Shown here: positions 35,449 to 48,525 of the stretch, in pieces
Position numbering within the stretch: the stretch's first letter is position 1
Layout: each line of letters begins with the position of its first letter
Source of the DNA: Rhizomucor pusillus
Lineage: Eukaryota; Mucoromycota; Mucoromycetes; Mucorales; Lichtheimiaceae
NCBI GenBank assembly: GCA_900175165.2
Contig: FWWN02000681.1
Coordinates: 1 to 64,000, forward strand
DNA: 64,000 nt
Direction of reading: 5' to 3'
Notes under the pieces: generated by a model
What the model saw: only the letters and a program-made list of their open reading frames with translations
Database searches by the model: none
Told to the model about the DNA's origin: nothing
Made by a program: the position numbers and the translations under genes

Positions 35449-38119
35449 CTAGTAACCTTTCATTTCCTTGACGACCTGCCTCTCCCTATCTTTGCTCATT
35501 TCACCGTAACCAATGACACGCATCGAAAAGCTGCCACTACCACCAGTAAGGCTTCTCAATGCATTGGAATATCCCAACATTGAGCTTAGGGGCACGTGCG
35601 CCTTGACAACTTGTTTTGCCTTGTATCCTTCCACATCGCTGTTGGCGAGGAGCGAGTCTCGTGGTGCATAGATTTGGGTATCTTCGTTGACTTCAGGAGT
35701 TTCCTCATCTAGAGTTGAGGATTCTAAACCAATAACGTGTCCGCGTCGAGTGCCGCTCAAGTCGCTGACAACACTGCCAATATCACCTTCATTTACTTCT
35801 GCATGCACTTCCATCATTGGCTCCAATAAGCATGGACTTGCTTGTTTGACAGCATCCTGGACGGCTTTGGAAACACAAGCAGAGATTGCACCAACAGTCG
35901 TATCGGTACCAAAGGTATTCAGGCCATGGACTCTAACTTTCAATTTTGTAAGCGGAAATCCGAGAATAGCGCCGCGTGCTAATCCAGATAGCATTCCCGT
36001 GTGAATGGCTCGCCGGATGTCTTCCTTGCTGAGCTGTGCAGCTTCTTCAGATGATGCCTCATTCTCTACCTGAGTTTGCTTATTCTCCAAGTCTATGCGC
36101 AGGAGGTTGCCACTCTCAGGTGCATACTCTTCGACACCGTCCACTTCTTCACTTATTGGAGAAATATCGACCTGACACTTGGCCCGCAGACGACGTCCCA
36201 TAACTTCCTTGTCATAATCGGACACAGCTGATGCTTCCTGCTGGCATGTTTCCCGATAGCTGATCCGAATTTGGCTCATTTCCGCCTTGCATTTGAATTC
36301 GTTAATGAGCCTATCCTTGACGATCTCCAAATGGAGCTCGCCCATTCCACTAATAAGCGTCTGACCGCTATCCTCGTCCGTCCATACTCTAAGTGATGGG
36401 TCTTCTCTGGTCAAATTTGCCAATGCTTCTTCAATAGCAGGTTCCTCAGAGACTGAGACTGGTTCGATAGCTGTGAAGAAAGCAGGGCTAGGGATTTCGA
36501 TGTTGCCGAGCTGAAGAGACGATTTGATGGCTGCATTGTCATTGGACTGCACAAGCGTATCCCCAGTCCGAGTATCTTTCAGTCCCACGATAACGCCAAT
36601 GTTGCCTGCGGTAATCGAAGGGATTTCCTCAACGTCTTTGGCATACATTTGCAACAATTTGTTTACACGCTCTTTACGACCAGTCGTTGTGTTAAACAAA
36701 GTTGCTCGCGTGTTGATTTTTCCTTAAAAAACAACCATCGTTAAACCAAAAGCGCAGGAAATAGCTAGGAATATTAAACGCACCAGAGTATATCTTGACA
36801 AACACTAATGGTCCTCTCTTAGCATCGTGTGTCACCTTGAATGCCAAAGCACACAATTTGCCGTTTTCAGCGAGAGGTACAAGAGCTCTGTCTTTACCGT
36901 TGACCGTCGCGATGGCCGCAGGACGGTCTAAAGGACTGGGCAAATAGTCGATAACAGCGTCTAGCAATGGCTGCACGCCTAGGTTTTTGAAGGCGGCACC
37001 GCATAGGATAGGAATTGCTTTGTTTGCAAGCGTTACTCTTCGCAGGGATGCTTTCAAAGCATCTGCGCTGACTCGCATGTGATCACCATCAGCTTCGTCG
37101 AAGAATATCTCGACAATACCGTCGTCTAGCTCTGCTAACGATTCCACAAGAGCCGTACGTCCCTTGATTGCTTCCTCTTTGATAGCAATGTTCTGATAAG
37201 AGTCGTCCAATGGAATCCTAGTCATGGCTGCACCGTCTACGCCATCCCATCTAATTTCTTCCATGGTCAAAAGGTCTACGACTCCGCATATGCCCTTGTT
37301 TTTGCTATCTTGCATTTCCTCTGACAACATCACAGGAATCTGAACGACCAATGGACGAGAGCGCAGTTTCTTCCAAATCTCCTTCACTGTCCGGCCGTAT
37401 GCTGCTCCTGTACGATCCATCTTGTTGACAAAAGCAATACGCGGAACATTGTACCGGTCTGCTTGCCTCCAGACAGTTTCTGTTTGGGCTTCAACTCCAG
37501 CAACTCCATCCAATATGGTGACAGCACCGTCCAGTACTCGTACAGCTCTTTCGACTTCTATCGTAAAATCCACGTGTCCCGGTGTATCAATCAGATTAAA
37601 GCGATGGCCTTTCCATCCAAAGGTGATGGCTGCGCTGTTGATGGTAATTCCACGCTCACGTTCTGCCTTAAGATAATCCATAACAGTGTCTCCGTCGTCG
37701 ATGTCTGCAGATTTCATGAACGTTTAATATCGATTACTTCTCTTCAAGCTGCATTGTAATTCACCTCCTATCCGCTTTGTGACTCCCGCATAGTAAAGCA
37801 TACGCTCGGTCGTTGTCGTCTTGCCTGGTCACAAATATCTATTAGAAAATCTGGACATTATTTGTACCGTGAAAGAGAATATATACCTGCATCAATGTGC
37901 GCAATAATTCCAATGTTTCGTGTCTTTGGTAACGAGAAATCTTTGGCGCCTGTCAAAATGTCAGCAACGATCGCGTTTGACAGGCATGCAGCGCAAAGGG
38001 TACATGTCCCTTAATATATACATACTCGTCGCAAGACTTCTAGCGCAACGGAGCTGCCCGAGATATCGGGTCGCAGTCCAGGAACGGCTCCCTTGGCGTT
38101 GTAAAAGACACAATAGCAT
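35449..38119 (-). CDS. MEF2: mitochondrial elongation factor G2 (ribosome-recycling GTPase)
   Basis: A translational GTPase acting with mitochondrial recycling factor to split ribosomes. Exons 38119-38026, 37949-37887, 37824-37765, 37704-36784 and 36722-35449 give 803 residues. Exon 1 encodes an Arg/Leu-rich mitochondrial presequence (MLLCLLQRQGSRSWTATRY). The GTPase motifs are G1 AHIDAGKTTTTERM, G2 ERGITINSAA, G3 DTPGHVDF and G4 FVNKMDRTG. IGDIDDGDTVMDYL and the domain II start FKVTHDAKRGPLVFVKIYSG favour the EF-G2/GFM2 branch over MEF1. Domains III-V follow, ending RQVVKEMKGY. It shares a 139-bp bidirectional promoter with CDC45. Branch assignment is from memory of family differences; the EF-G identity is certain. 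Confidence 0.93.
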
Positions 38120-38205
38120 TAAAAGACATGTCAATTATGGGAACGCCCGTGACTGGTGTGGTGTCGCGGTTCGTTCAAATCCTGGAGGCGCGTAGACTTC
38201 TGGGA

Positions 38206-38211
38206 ACGCGT
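38206..38211. promoter_or_regulatory. MluI cell-cycle box (ACGCGT) upstream of CDC45
   Basis: A perfect ACGCGT palindrome lies 48 bases upstream of the CDC45 ATG in the 139-bp gap between MEF2 and CDC45. In yeasts this box binds MBF and drives G1/S expression of replication genes. Function here is inferred from sequence and position. Confidence 0.5.
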
Positions 38212-38258
38212 CGCTTGCTACCTCAGCCTGTGCGAAAACTTGAATAGGGATACCCCCG

Positions 38259-40653
38259 ATGGTTCGCATTATCGAGTCGCACTATGAAAGGGTCTATGAA
38301 ACTATAAAGCAGGATTCGGTCAATGGCAACTGCATGCTCTTTGTTGCGTCCGATGTGGATGCGATCTGTGCTTGTAAAATATTTCAGGTACGCGCAAATC
38401 GAGTTTTATATGCTTGCGTCGATGCGGGAACTTTCTGACAATATGCATTCAGGCTCTCCTTAAGAGCGATCTCATTCCTCATAAGCTCGTGCCAGTGTCC
38501 GGATACAATGACCTGGAAAGAGCTAATGCAGAATTAGTAGCAAATGACCCAGAGGTACATTATGGAAACCATGTTAGCTTCAGAGTTTCACTGCTCACTA
38601 ATATCCTTTCATGCATCTATAGCTTCGCTCAATAGTAATGATCAATTGCGGCGGCCCGGTCGACGTTATCGAGCTGTTTGGAGACAGACCCGATCTGAAA
38701 GTGTACATAATCGACAGTCATCGACCGTTCCACCTTGTCAACTGTGTGGAAGAGAACACCAATGTCTGCGTGTTAATCGAAGAATCAGAAGAGGACCGCC
38801 TAGCCGAATGTGTTGATGCTTTCAAATACGAAATGGTAGAAATGATTCCATCAGTTCCGTCAGAAACCAGAAATTAAAGTCACGTCGCGCGATTCCACAT
38901 TAGAGACGGGCGTTAAATGGGGAAGATAGCTCAGAGGAAGACAGCCTGGACGAGGACGATGATGTCGAAGATGTGGATGGAAACCCATCGTTATCATCAC
39001 GGAAACGGAAACACATGGAAACTGGAGTATGTAGAATTTACTTGCTCAAGCATCCCCGCTGATCAAAATTCCCTTTTTTAGCTTTCTCGGAGAGAGAGAC
39101 GACGGAAACGTCTGAGGCAGCAAAGAATGCTGAATGACTATTACGAGGCAGGTTCCTACTATCAGAACTCCGTGGCTGGTCAGGTGTACACTTTGGCGAA
39201 CCAGCTTGCTAAAGCTAATAATGATTTATTATGGTAAATGGTCAGAAATATTTTTCTAAAGCATCAGCTGAATAATCCGGAAAAGGCTCGCGATCATCGG
39301 TATCACGACACAATATGTTTTCGAACGTATAAACACAGATAAATACATGCAATACGTGCAAGTGCTCAACGACGATGTTGCACGATTTAATGTATTACGA
39401 GATGACGGATCACAAAAAACAGGCGACAGCTTTATACAGACGGAGGATGAATACAGATTTATGCTATTTCGACATTGGAGTTTATACGATAGTATGTATC
39501 ACTCAGGATATGTAGCCAGCAAACTTAGCGTATGGAGAGACTTTGGACGCAGGCGTCTGAATAATATGTTCGCCAAAATGGGGTAAGACGCGGACATCCC
39601 CTGAAAATATGCACCGCACGTGTTTAAAATTAATGTCTCGCGCTTAGGTTCTCCCTTCAACAGTGCCAACAAGTATATACCCATATGGACCTAGAACTAA
39701 AGGCTATGTTGCACAAAAAAATCGAAACGGTGGCTCCGTTATATGGATTGACAGACATTTGCTATCCAAGCTTTGCACGGACATACGGCTGGAAATATCG
39801 CTTTTCAGCAAGCGATGTCGTATACTCCCTGGCTACACTGCTTGAAACAAGTCCCAGCGCGGCAACGCGATTAGGAGAAAATGTAAACTGGAACCAGGAT
39901 GAGGACTGGGATGCATTAGACAACGAATCCGGTGATACTGGAGATGGGATTGCAAGTGTTCGCCACAAGTGGTGGATGCGTAATTTTTATACTACATACG
40001 ATGCAATCAATAGGTACAATCACAATCGCACAGCTCGATCATGGTGACGGTATCCTAATGACGCGAAAATAGCGTGGATGATGTACAGCGAGGTGTGGCA
40101 CTATGCATGAAAATCCAAAGGGCAGTGGTGCGCCAGGGAACTGCCATTTTGGATAAAAAGAGTGCAAAGCCTGTAAAAGGTTATCGAAGTGTAATCCTCA
40201 CCGATGGTCCAGACTTGCAACTCTTTCAGCATCCATTAACGTTATCAAAACTTGCCTTATTTCTAACTGATGTATACAGAGTATGTATTGATGAGAGCTA
40301 TGAAGGAGATCGACTTGAATAACAAGTTATTAGGAACATGCAACTCGGAATATGCCACTTGTAATATCCTCTCTGGATGAGGAGCACGACTCCTATCTGG
40401 TTGTCGCTTCAACGGCTGCCCCGATTTTTGGTGATATTCGGAAAAAGTAAGTAGGAAGAAAGAAGGGTGGTTAAGGTTTTTACTGCTTTTTCTCATCCTC
40501 ATCTCCGTTCACAGTCCCTTTGGAGCCGCATTCAAGAGGGCGGCAGAAAAGACCCACGCACGCATCTCACTCGATAGTTTCGAAACATATGTCCTCCAGA
40601 TTCACAAAAACGATCTTCAAAAGTTTCTGGAAACACTCTTCATCTCTTCCTAG
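38259..40653 (+). CDS. CDC45: DNA replication initiation factor Cdc45
   Basis: A component of the CMG helicase with Mcm2-7 and GINS. Ten exons: 38259-38387, 38453-38554, 38623-38835, 38904-39026, 39082-39233, 39286-39582, 39648-40013, 40073-40280, 40334-40446 and 40515-40653; 613 residues. Recognised parts include the N-terminal DHH-like segment (MLFVASDVDAICACKIFQ, VMINCGGPVDVIELF, YIIDSHRPFHLVN), an acidic insert (EDSSEEDSLDEDDDVED), the conserved FGRRRLNNMFAKMGFSLQQC, YGWKYRFSASDVVYSL and C-terminal NPFGAAFKRAAEKT. The intron inside the acidic region (38836-38903) skips a stop and rejoins in phase at RRALNGEDSS. The start ATG is the first after the shared promoter. Confidence 0.96.
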
Positions 40654-40815
40654 CACAGCATATTAAATCATTGTTTGCATTTCCTTTTCCTTTCTTTTTC
40701 TTGTCTTACTTTTCTTCTCTTGGTAACTTTGTCGCTGATCAAAGACTTGGTGTCACACAAGTGCGGGACCTCCCCGCACTGCTCCAAATCCTTGGCTTTC
40801 ACCTTTCCTCACGGA

Positions 40816-43800
40816 ATGACAGCCAACGTAGGCGCTGCAACACCTCCATCGCCGTCTCCAAAGCATACACTGCACAGCACCCCACAAATATCATCGCCTA
40901 CTACTCCAACTCACGCCGATCTGTCCAAGAAGGGTTACAGTCTAGACGACGTTCGGGGGTGGAATGAGGCCAAGGTTACGGAATGGCTGTCCCAATTGAA
41001 CTTGAGCCGCCACAGGGGCAAGTTCCTAGGCAAGTGAACGCTTTGGAAGCGCATGCTCCTGTACGAAACATAACAAGTGTGTCTATTAGAACACAATATA
41101 ACCGGCGCGATCTTGCTCGATCTTGATAACGATGCCCTGAAAGCAATGGATATTAAAACTGTCGGCGAACGAGTGAAGATCCTAGTAGCAGTTCGCTCTC
41201 TTCGCCAAGAATGCTACTCGGCTCTCACAACAGCTGCACGAATCAAGGTAACTATTAATTGCTAGATGTTTCTTCCAGAACGTGTTTTAATAATTTGCCT
41301 TGTGTTTTTGCCTCAGTGTGGTATGTTGGAAGGAGGAAGGAATGGATTTGGACCGGATTTTCGATCATTAAACCAGTCAAACGTGTCCCTTGCAACAACA
41401 TTCATGCCAACAGCTCCTTACGATGCCTCTTCGTTCAAACATGAAGGGTACAATGTCACTAGCCCCCATCCGGACAAATCCTCAAAGTCGTCGGAAACGA
41501 AAAGCTTACTTAGCCGCTCTAACTCCTTTTCCCGGTTCTTGGGTCGATCAGACTCGAAAAAGTCGCTTCGGTCCGGTGGAAACAATGCCCCTGATACTCC
41601 TCCCATGCCTCCCAGTCCTAAGAAAGTGCAAAAGGTAATTCAGGAATCATCATTTACAAAGTACAGCTCCTGATCATTTTGTAGCGAAAATCTTTGGAAG
41701 GCGGAATTATGTCCATGGAGAAAGTAAAGCAGGTAATACGTAACCATATATCATTATCTATGTCTTTATTTACATCCTTGCGCTGGTAGACCTGCGTCAA
41801 AGTTTTCGGTGAAGAGGGGCAAACACGAATTGTCAACGTGCATAATAGTACAGATGCAAAGGCCATTATGGCCAAGGTGTTACACAAATTCGGGATTGAC
41901 GAAAGCAGTGCAGATCGATATTGCATATTCGTTGGCTCGAGTACAACAGGAGAAGGTGAAGTGTGAATATCGGCGATCTCCGTGAATTATGTACTGAACT
42001 GGCAATTATTCTTAGCCCGAGCACTCTCGGACACCGAGCTAGTTGAGATATGTCGCTCAACCGATCGGCCAGAGAAAGAACGTCTTATCTTGAGAAAACG
42101 GCATCTTTATCCTACGCACGAAGAATTTAAGCGAAAAGGCAACCAAAATGCTCGCCGTCAGAGACAGCAACTATATGGCAACTCCAACTTTGACCTCGAG
42201 GGCAGCACCATCAGTAATAGTACTTTCGTTGATTGTGGCAGAAACGGCGGCCTTCCGGACAGACAGCGGACATTAGATATCATTACCGGTTCTTCATCTA
42301 GTATATCTGCAAACAACAGACCTTCAGGACACGCACCGGTTCGCCGATTTTTCGGCGAGAGACCGCCATCCGAAGTCATTTCCTCTAATCTCCCATCCTT
42401 TTTCCCTAATCACAAACGTGAAGTCCTGGAGACAGCCGGTATAAATGCCAAGCGTCTATCGATGACGCGCAGTGCCTCCATCACGCGACGAGAATCGCGA
42501 TACGCTTTCCGAAACAGCGTTTTGCCCGAACTTGTTTCCTCGCTAGGAATCGATCTCGGCAAGTTCCTGGAGGAGGAAGATGATGACGATGACAACAACG
42601 CTGAAGGAGACGAATCACAAACTGCCGTTGCTGATCTTGACGATACAGCTAGCAAGTACTCTACGGCCGAAGGCAGCATAAAATCCGGAAGCTGCGGCTC
42701 GCCAGACACAGCAGAAATGCCGCCGCAGCAGCAATTGAGCAGACGATCATCAAGTCTTCCTCAAGTAAATAATATCACAGAGTCTACTGATAAGGTGAGC
42801 CTCCAGAATGAAAAGCCAGCGGCAGAATCCAAAGCACCTTCCAGTCCAACAGGTAACGTAGGATAAAATGTTCAGAAACATCATTTGACTCTAATCTGCC
42901 TTGTTCTACAAGATAAAACACCCGTGGCATGGATGAAAGGTTCCTTGATTGGCCGAGGCACGTTTGGTGATGTGTATCTCGGAATGAACCCGATAAATGG
43001 CGAATTGATGGCGGTAAAGCAAGTCGAGCTGCCTGTTGAAAACTCTGCTACGGAGGACCGAAAACGCTCAATGGTAAGCCATTGTGATTCCAGATCAAGG
43101 TAGCTTCTGCTAACCTGTATGCAATCTAGGTGGAAGCGATGCAAAGAGAGATTGCATTACTGAAAGAACTACAGCATGAAAATATTGTACAATACTTGGG
43201 TTCGTACAAGGTGCATTGCGTTATTTCTCGAGAATCTCTCTGATTAGACAAAATTGCAGGGTCCCAGACAGACGTTGCCCACTTTAGCATATTTTTGGAA
43301 TATGTTCCCGGCGGCTCGGTTGCTGGTCTTTTAGCCAGTTATGGCGCTTTCCAGGAACCGCTCGTGCAGAGCTTTGTGAGGCAAATCCTCAAGGGACTTA
43401 ATTATTTGCATAGCAAGGATATAGTCCATCGTGATATCAAGGGTGCAAATGTCCTCGGTTTGTAGACGTAATTTATCGACGATTCATTGATATCCTATTA
43501 ACATTTGGTTAGTGGACAACAAGGGTGGTGTCAAGATCTCAGACTTTGGAATTTCCAAAAAGATCGAAGAAGGTAAGCAAAGAATATACATCTAAATTTC
43601 CTTTCGAGAAAAAAACCATTTCTGTACAAACTGTAGATATCATGCAAGTCGCCGCTTCCTCCCATCGACCTAGTTTGCAAGGATCCATCTTCTGGTAACT
43701 TCTTGGACTGAGCCTGTAGCAAATGAAACATACATCTAACTTGAAGACTGTATAGGATGGCACCAGAGGTTGTGAAGCAGACGCATTATACCCGTAAAGC

Positions 43801-44167
43801 CGATGTATGGTCTCTGGGTTGCATGGTGGTCGAAATGTTTACTGGCGATCATCCGTTCCCAGAATTCTCGCAAATGCAAGCCATATTTAAGGTAATACTT
43901 TGGAAGCTATATATGCGCATCGCGAGGTTCTCAATCTTTTGTGGTACAGATCGGAAGCTACACGGCTCCAAATATCCCTGAACATATCAGCGAAGATGCA
44001 AAAGACTTTTTGCGATGTACCTTCAAGCTGTAAGTAGAAATTGGATGACCCGGAACACTGCATACAATGCCAATGAATGAATTTCCTGTTTTGCCAGGAA
44101 TCACGAAGAGCGTCCAACAGCCAAGGAGTTACTTGAGCACCCGTTCTCAGCGCAACCAGCTGCGTAA
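40816..44167 (+). CDS. STE11: MAPKKK of the Ste11 type
   Basis: Top kinase of a MAPK module (mating, filamentation or osmotic response in fungi). Fourteen exons: 40816-41029, 41090-41247, 41317-41634, 41685-41732, 41790-41955, 42016-42852, 42913-43073, 43130-43199, 43260-43457, 43513-43572, 43637-43694, 43756-43891, 43950-44029, 44098-44167; 857 residues. Order: SAM domain (about 45-110, [29 protein letters not shown]), an RA-like domain (about 250-320, [15 protein letters not shown]), a disordered Ser-rich linker, then the kinase domain (from about 581) with G-loop [16 protein letters not shown] lysine about 616, [18 protein letters not shown] and WMAPEVV. The first intron uses a GCAAGT donor; the nearby GT would break the frame. 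An in-frame upstream ATG (40675) gives a hydrophobic leader and was rejected. Confidence 0.95.
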
Positions 44168-44348
44168 AAGAAGTTAGGACACTTTGGTCAACTAAGCACA
44201 TCCGCTGCTTCTCCTTTGTACATTTGTCATCTATATATAAACATGACGGCTAGCCAGTTGGTCGTAATAATGAGGGTTTATTTTAAAAATGCGGTAGATG
44301 TTCCAGCACAAGGTCGTTGTACAACTTTCAATTAAACAAAAACGTCGT

Positions 44349-45525
44349 CTAAGCAGTGGTGGCGCCCAAGGAAGGGAAAGCAGCATCGTCCTGGATGTTG
44401 ATGGCAGGGGCGTTGTTGCGGGAACGGTTGTTGCCGCGGTTGCCACGGCGTTCACCACGGAAACCACCGCGCTGACCGCCACGGTTGCCACGGCCACGGA
44501 AGCCGCTGCGGGCGGGTTCTTGGAAGCGTTGCTCAATTTCAATGACAACCTTCTCCTTGCGCTGCTTCTCGGTCTTCTTGGCAGGCTTGGATTCCTACAC
44601 AGACCTGTCAGTCTAGTTCTTCCACTTATCCCTACATTATCCGTGTTCTACCTTGACAGCGAAGTATTCAGGCTCCTCCTGCTTGGTGAAGGCGACAGCA
44701 TCCTTCCACTTGCTGTCGTCAGTACCTTCGTTGGCCTTGCGAGCTTCAGGGAGCGAGACCTTGAGGGACTTGTTGGCCTTCTCAGCCAAGTATTCGTCCA
44801 AAGTCTTTACTTGCTCCTCAGGCTCAGCAGCTTCCTTGACGGGCTCCTCAGCACCAGCGGGGTCCTTGGGGGAGGTAGTGTCGTTGGCACTGCATATGTG
44901 ATGGTTGTTGTCGTTAGCTCTTGTCGCCTAGCAACGGGGGTATCCCGGTCGTTGCCCGTTACGCCCGCATTGTCTTTATCCCTTTTCTCCACACTTACGC
45001 CTCAGCTTCGGCAGTTTCGGGGTGGCCCCAACCCTGCTTCTCCTTCTTTTCGTTGTCGCTGTGCGTTCACGTGTTTGAGTAATAGCGCAAAATAAAAAGG
45101 TACACAAAGCGTGCTACTCACACAAGGCCAGTGCCGCTGTGGCGGTCAAACTGGCGACCACGTTGAGGACGACCGTTCTGCTGGCGACCGTTGCGACGAC
45201 CACCACGAGCACCGCCGCGGGAAGCTAAGCATTTTCAATGGCGGAATTAGCAAATGTCGAAATTTAAAAATGCTTCGTCTCTTTCGATGCCGCGAAATTC
45301 GATATGCCGCATTTTGGACAAGCTGAACATTCTCGGGCATATGCTGGACGAATTCTGAACAAACAAACGATATTTACCACCGTTGGCCTTAGGGCTGCCC
45401 TGCTTCTCGGCGGCGCGGGCCTTGTCGTTGGTCTTCTTCTCAGTCTTAGTGGGAGCGGGCTGACGGACGTCATCCTCCTCTCCGAGGACATCGAAGAGGT
45501 TCTTGGAGAAAGTGGAGTTGGACAT
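44349..45525 (-). CDS. STM1: Stm1/SERBP1-family ribosome-binding protein
   Basis: A basic RNA- and ribosome-binding factor; relatives clamp idle 80S ribosomes during starvation. Exons 45525-45378, 45224-45122, 45058-44999, 44889-44652 and 44594-44349 encode 264 residues. The N-terminus has the Stm1 motif (SKNLFDVLGEEDDV). The middle has the HABP4/PAI-RBP1 region (HSGTGLVDNEKKEKQGWG, then TLDEYLAEKANKS). The C-terminus is an RGG box (RGRGNRGGQRGGFRGERRG) ending in INIQDDAAFPSLGA. All splice sites are GT-AG with good frame. It converges with STE11, with 181 bases between stops. Confidence 0.92.
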
Positions 45526-45776
45526 GACTATAACGACCTTGGAACTGTCTGTTTGCGATGGATGGCCTCGCTATTGAGGATGGATGAAAAGTTCGCAAAG
45601 AGGGAAGGATTGATATGACAGGCTCCCTCTGCTGGTTTTGTCACAAATTTGAAGACCGCTTGGTTACTCATTTTGCTAGCTTGCCACGAAAAATGATCGA
45701 TATCTTATTATTGCAAGCTTTTTTCTTTTTTCTTTATTCTCTCTGTCGCATTACTATTAGTATAAGATAATAACAG

Positions 45777-47987
45777 CTACCACAGATATCGAAGGTTGAC
45801 GCCATCCTCCGAATATTTAGAAAACGATGCCCGCTCACATGCTGGACTTTGCGTCTCTGAAGCAATCGTCCGCATTGCCTTCAGCCAGCATCGGGTAGAC
45901 TCAACATTGTCAGTAAGCATGAACATTTTGGCTTCAAAGCTCTCGTTTTCGTCGAGGATCGTGGGCTCCTGGACTTTGGCATAATCTCGATTAAAGCGGA
46001 GCACGACACCCGTTTTCCGGCACAAGCATATCTTTTCAACGTCTTCGTCGCTTGGCTTGCTGGCTCCTACCAACGGTTGCAACGGTATACTTGCAATCAA
46101 CTTTTTGCTCTAGAAGAAGGAGAACAATCCATCGAACATTTAGATAACGATCGCATACGTGCTTGCATACAGCTATGTACCTTTTGGTCAAAATCATGAA
46201 GCCAAATTCTCTGGTTGCGAACAGCAGCCCAGTAACGAATCCATTTCTAGATTTGGATTTTAGACATCATCCTCTTACTGTTGCAGAAATCGTTGCTTAG
46301 CATACCGCAGGGGCCCCTGGCTTGCCTCTGACATGCACAGTAATGTAATCTCCCATTTGACAGTGTCGTACAGCAAAGTCCTTGTCGCATTCTGACAGTG
46401 AGGGCATGAATTCACATTTGGGGACATTTTCCTCTACTTCAAAATAAAGTTGCATTTTCAGTTCAGAGTTTGGAGGTCTGTTGCACAAAGGTTGCGTCAA
46501 TGTATACAGTTTGCTGGCTTGTGCTACAAAGGACTCCAGGTTCTCAGCACCTGTCAAATGTAAGTATCCTATGACAGGAAATCGAAATGGTTGAGGAACC
46601 ACTTTATCCTTAGCACAGGCACTTTGGATCCATGCAAAGCCTTTCTCGATGCTTGTCGTCTTCATGGCTCGCCCAGTCAAGACAAAGGTGAGGTCAAGCT
46701 GATCATCTTGCATATCACTGAGTAAACAAACAAGTAAGCGTTAGAAAAAGATATTATGCAAGGTCTTGCATTGGAACTAACATGTTGAATTCAATGTTGC
46801 TGGTATGATCTACACTTGCAATTTTTCCGAGCTTGTCCATCTTTCCTCTGAACATTTGTATCGTTACACCGTTCTTTTGAAGGTGCAGTTCATATTCGAA
46901 AGCTACCAGGAGTATCATTAATTATTACTGCAGCAAAACAGGTATAAATACAAGTTATACACACATACGTCGACAATTGCCTTGGTTGATTATCAGAGGA
47001 ACTACATGTTTTTATGTTCGTGGCACGTGAACATCCTTGCATATAATGTGCAGCTACTTTCACACTTCAATAAGCTTACCTTTGCAATGTAACGTCCGTG
47101 TCCTCTGAAAGTCCGTGCTCTTGATAACGCTAGCCACGATAAACTCTGGTGAGTACTATATATGTTATACTTTGGTGTCCTCTTCTTTACGTGGATGAAA
47201 ACCTGCTTTCTTGCTGATAAACTAAATGATTGGCAGTACTGTGATCGCCATGCATATTCAAATTGGAAGGTGTGCAACCGAAAAAGCTCGTGCTATCGGA
47301 TTCTGAATCTTGATCAGAGAATTCAGTTTGAGTCAAGGGACGGATCTTTGCGGCATGATTGATAATTTTGTTGAATGGCTGTCCCAACCAGGTTGCCACT
47401 CTGGAAATTCGATTAATCTTGGATTCCTTTGTATCCATGGCCTTTTCGTCCTCCACACTGTCTGTGGTTGCTTTACAGACCGGCATGGTAGCACTTCGCA
47501 CGGGTAGCGGAGGTAGCTCTTTGATAAATATTACATTGTCTGTCTGTTCATTCGATTCCAATTTGACCTGAACATGATTGCTGTGTTGCGACTTGTACCA
47601 TGTTTCCAAAGATGGCGCACACTGATTGGGAGTTGCGGGGGTGACAGGCATGGAGGATGAGTCGCTGGAAATGTTTGATCCCCGGGCAGCAACAGCAGTG
47701 TAATTGTTATCATCCGGCAAGAAGGACGACGTGCTTGGTATACTGGATAAGCTGGGTAGGACTTGAACTGGAGACAAGTCCCCGCTAACTTGGTAGGAAT
47801 GATCCACAGCTGCACCGTGGATATTCCACACGGCTTCGCAGCGCTTTAGGCCAGACTGATGTGAGGTTGCCTTATCGCTAGCATCAAAGTGGCCAACGCG
47901 GTTGCGGTTGAAGAGCCGTCGATATGATTGAGAGCACGAAATCCAGGAGAAGGATCGACGTACTTTGGAAGCGTTGTTTGCATCCAT
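45777..47987 (-). CDS. PH-domain protein with long disordered N-terminus
   Basis: Exons 47987-47203, 47129-47080, 46902-46782, 46717-46306, 46246-46181 and 46109-45777 encode 588 residues. The first 260 residues are Ser/Thr/Pro-rich with no domain. The middle (about 265-460) is ordered, with alternating hydrophobic segments (FEYELHLQKNGVTIQMF, LDLTFVLTGRAMKT, YITVHVRGKPGAPA) that may form a C2- or arrestin-like beta domain. A PH domain follows: KWIRYWAAVRNQRIWLHDFD, then SKKLIASIPL and, at its end, TRCWLKAMRTIASE. A membrane-recruited adaptor is likely; no orthologue was recognised. Confidence 0.8.
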
Positions 47988-48525
47988 TGTGTGGAAGAGA
48001 AAATATGCCGAAATCGCAAATGTACCTTGCAGGTATTAAAAAAGCATTGGGATATATTTCCGATCATGACATTCCAGCTGAATGTAGGCTAAACGTCCTT
48101 CTCATCTCGATTTCCCCACAGTATGTTAGTTACTGCGTTCGACTTTCAAAGCTGCAGAAAGATACAGCTGTGCTGTATATTGCGTACCCGAGTCTGTAAA
48201 CTTGTCAGTATTGTTTACCTAGCAAGTCTGCAGCTCGATTCCAAACAAATAAATAACAATAACAGGTACCTTGCACTGATATCAAATCTATGCAATCATT
48301 TATTGTTCAATAACGAAGGTTGCCAGCAACAAGGATGTTAATAATGCTACAAATTATATGTAGCATACGAGTGAAGCGCCGGGCACCACTTGATGAAATA
48401 GCGACGTTAGCGTTTGAATTCTTAATGTAGACATTCTGCAATGGATCTGCTGGTCGAACCCACGGTCGTGTACGGGGACCTTGGTGTTCGACAGGAATAA
48501 GATCGATAGGAGATTCGTCGGATAG
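47988..48525. other. spacer between PH gene and GH16 gene
   Basis: About 540 bases containing the promoter of the PH gene and the 3' flank of the GH16 gene. No gene seen. Confidence 0.45.

Noticed and set aside
38150..38190. tRNA-like GTTCAAATCC box upstream of CDC45
   Set aside because: No A box or foldable cloverleaf at the right distance; it lies in the short shared promoter.
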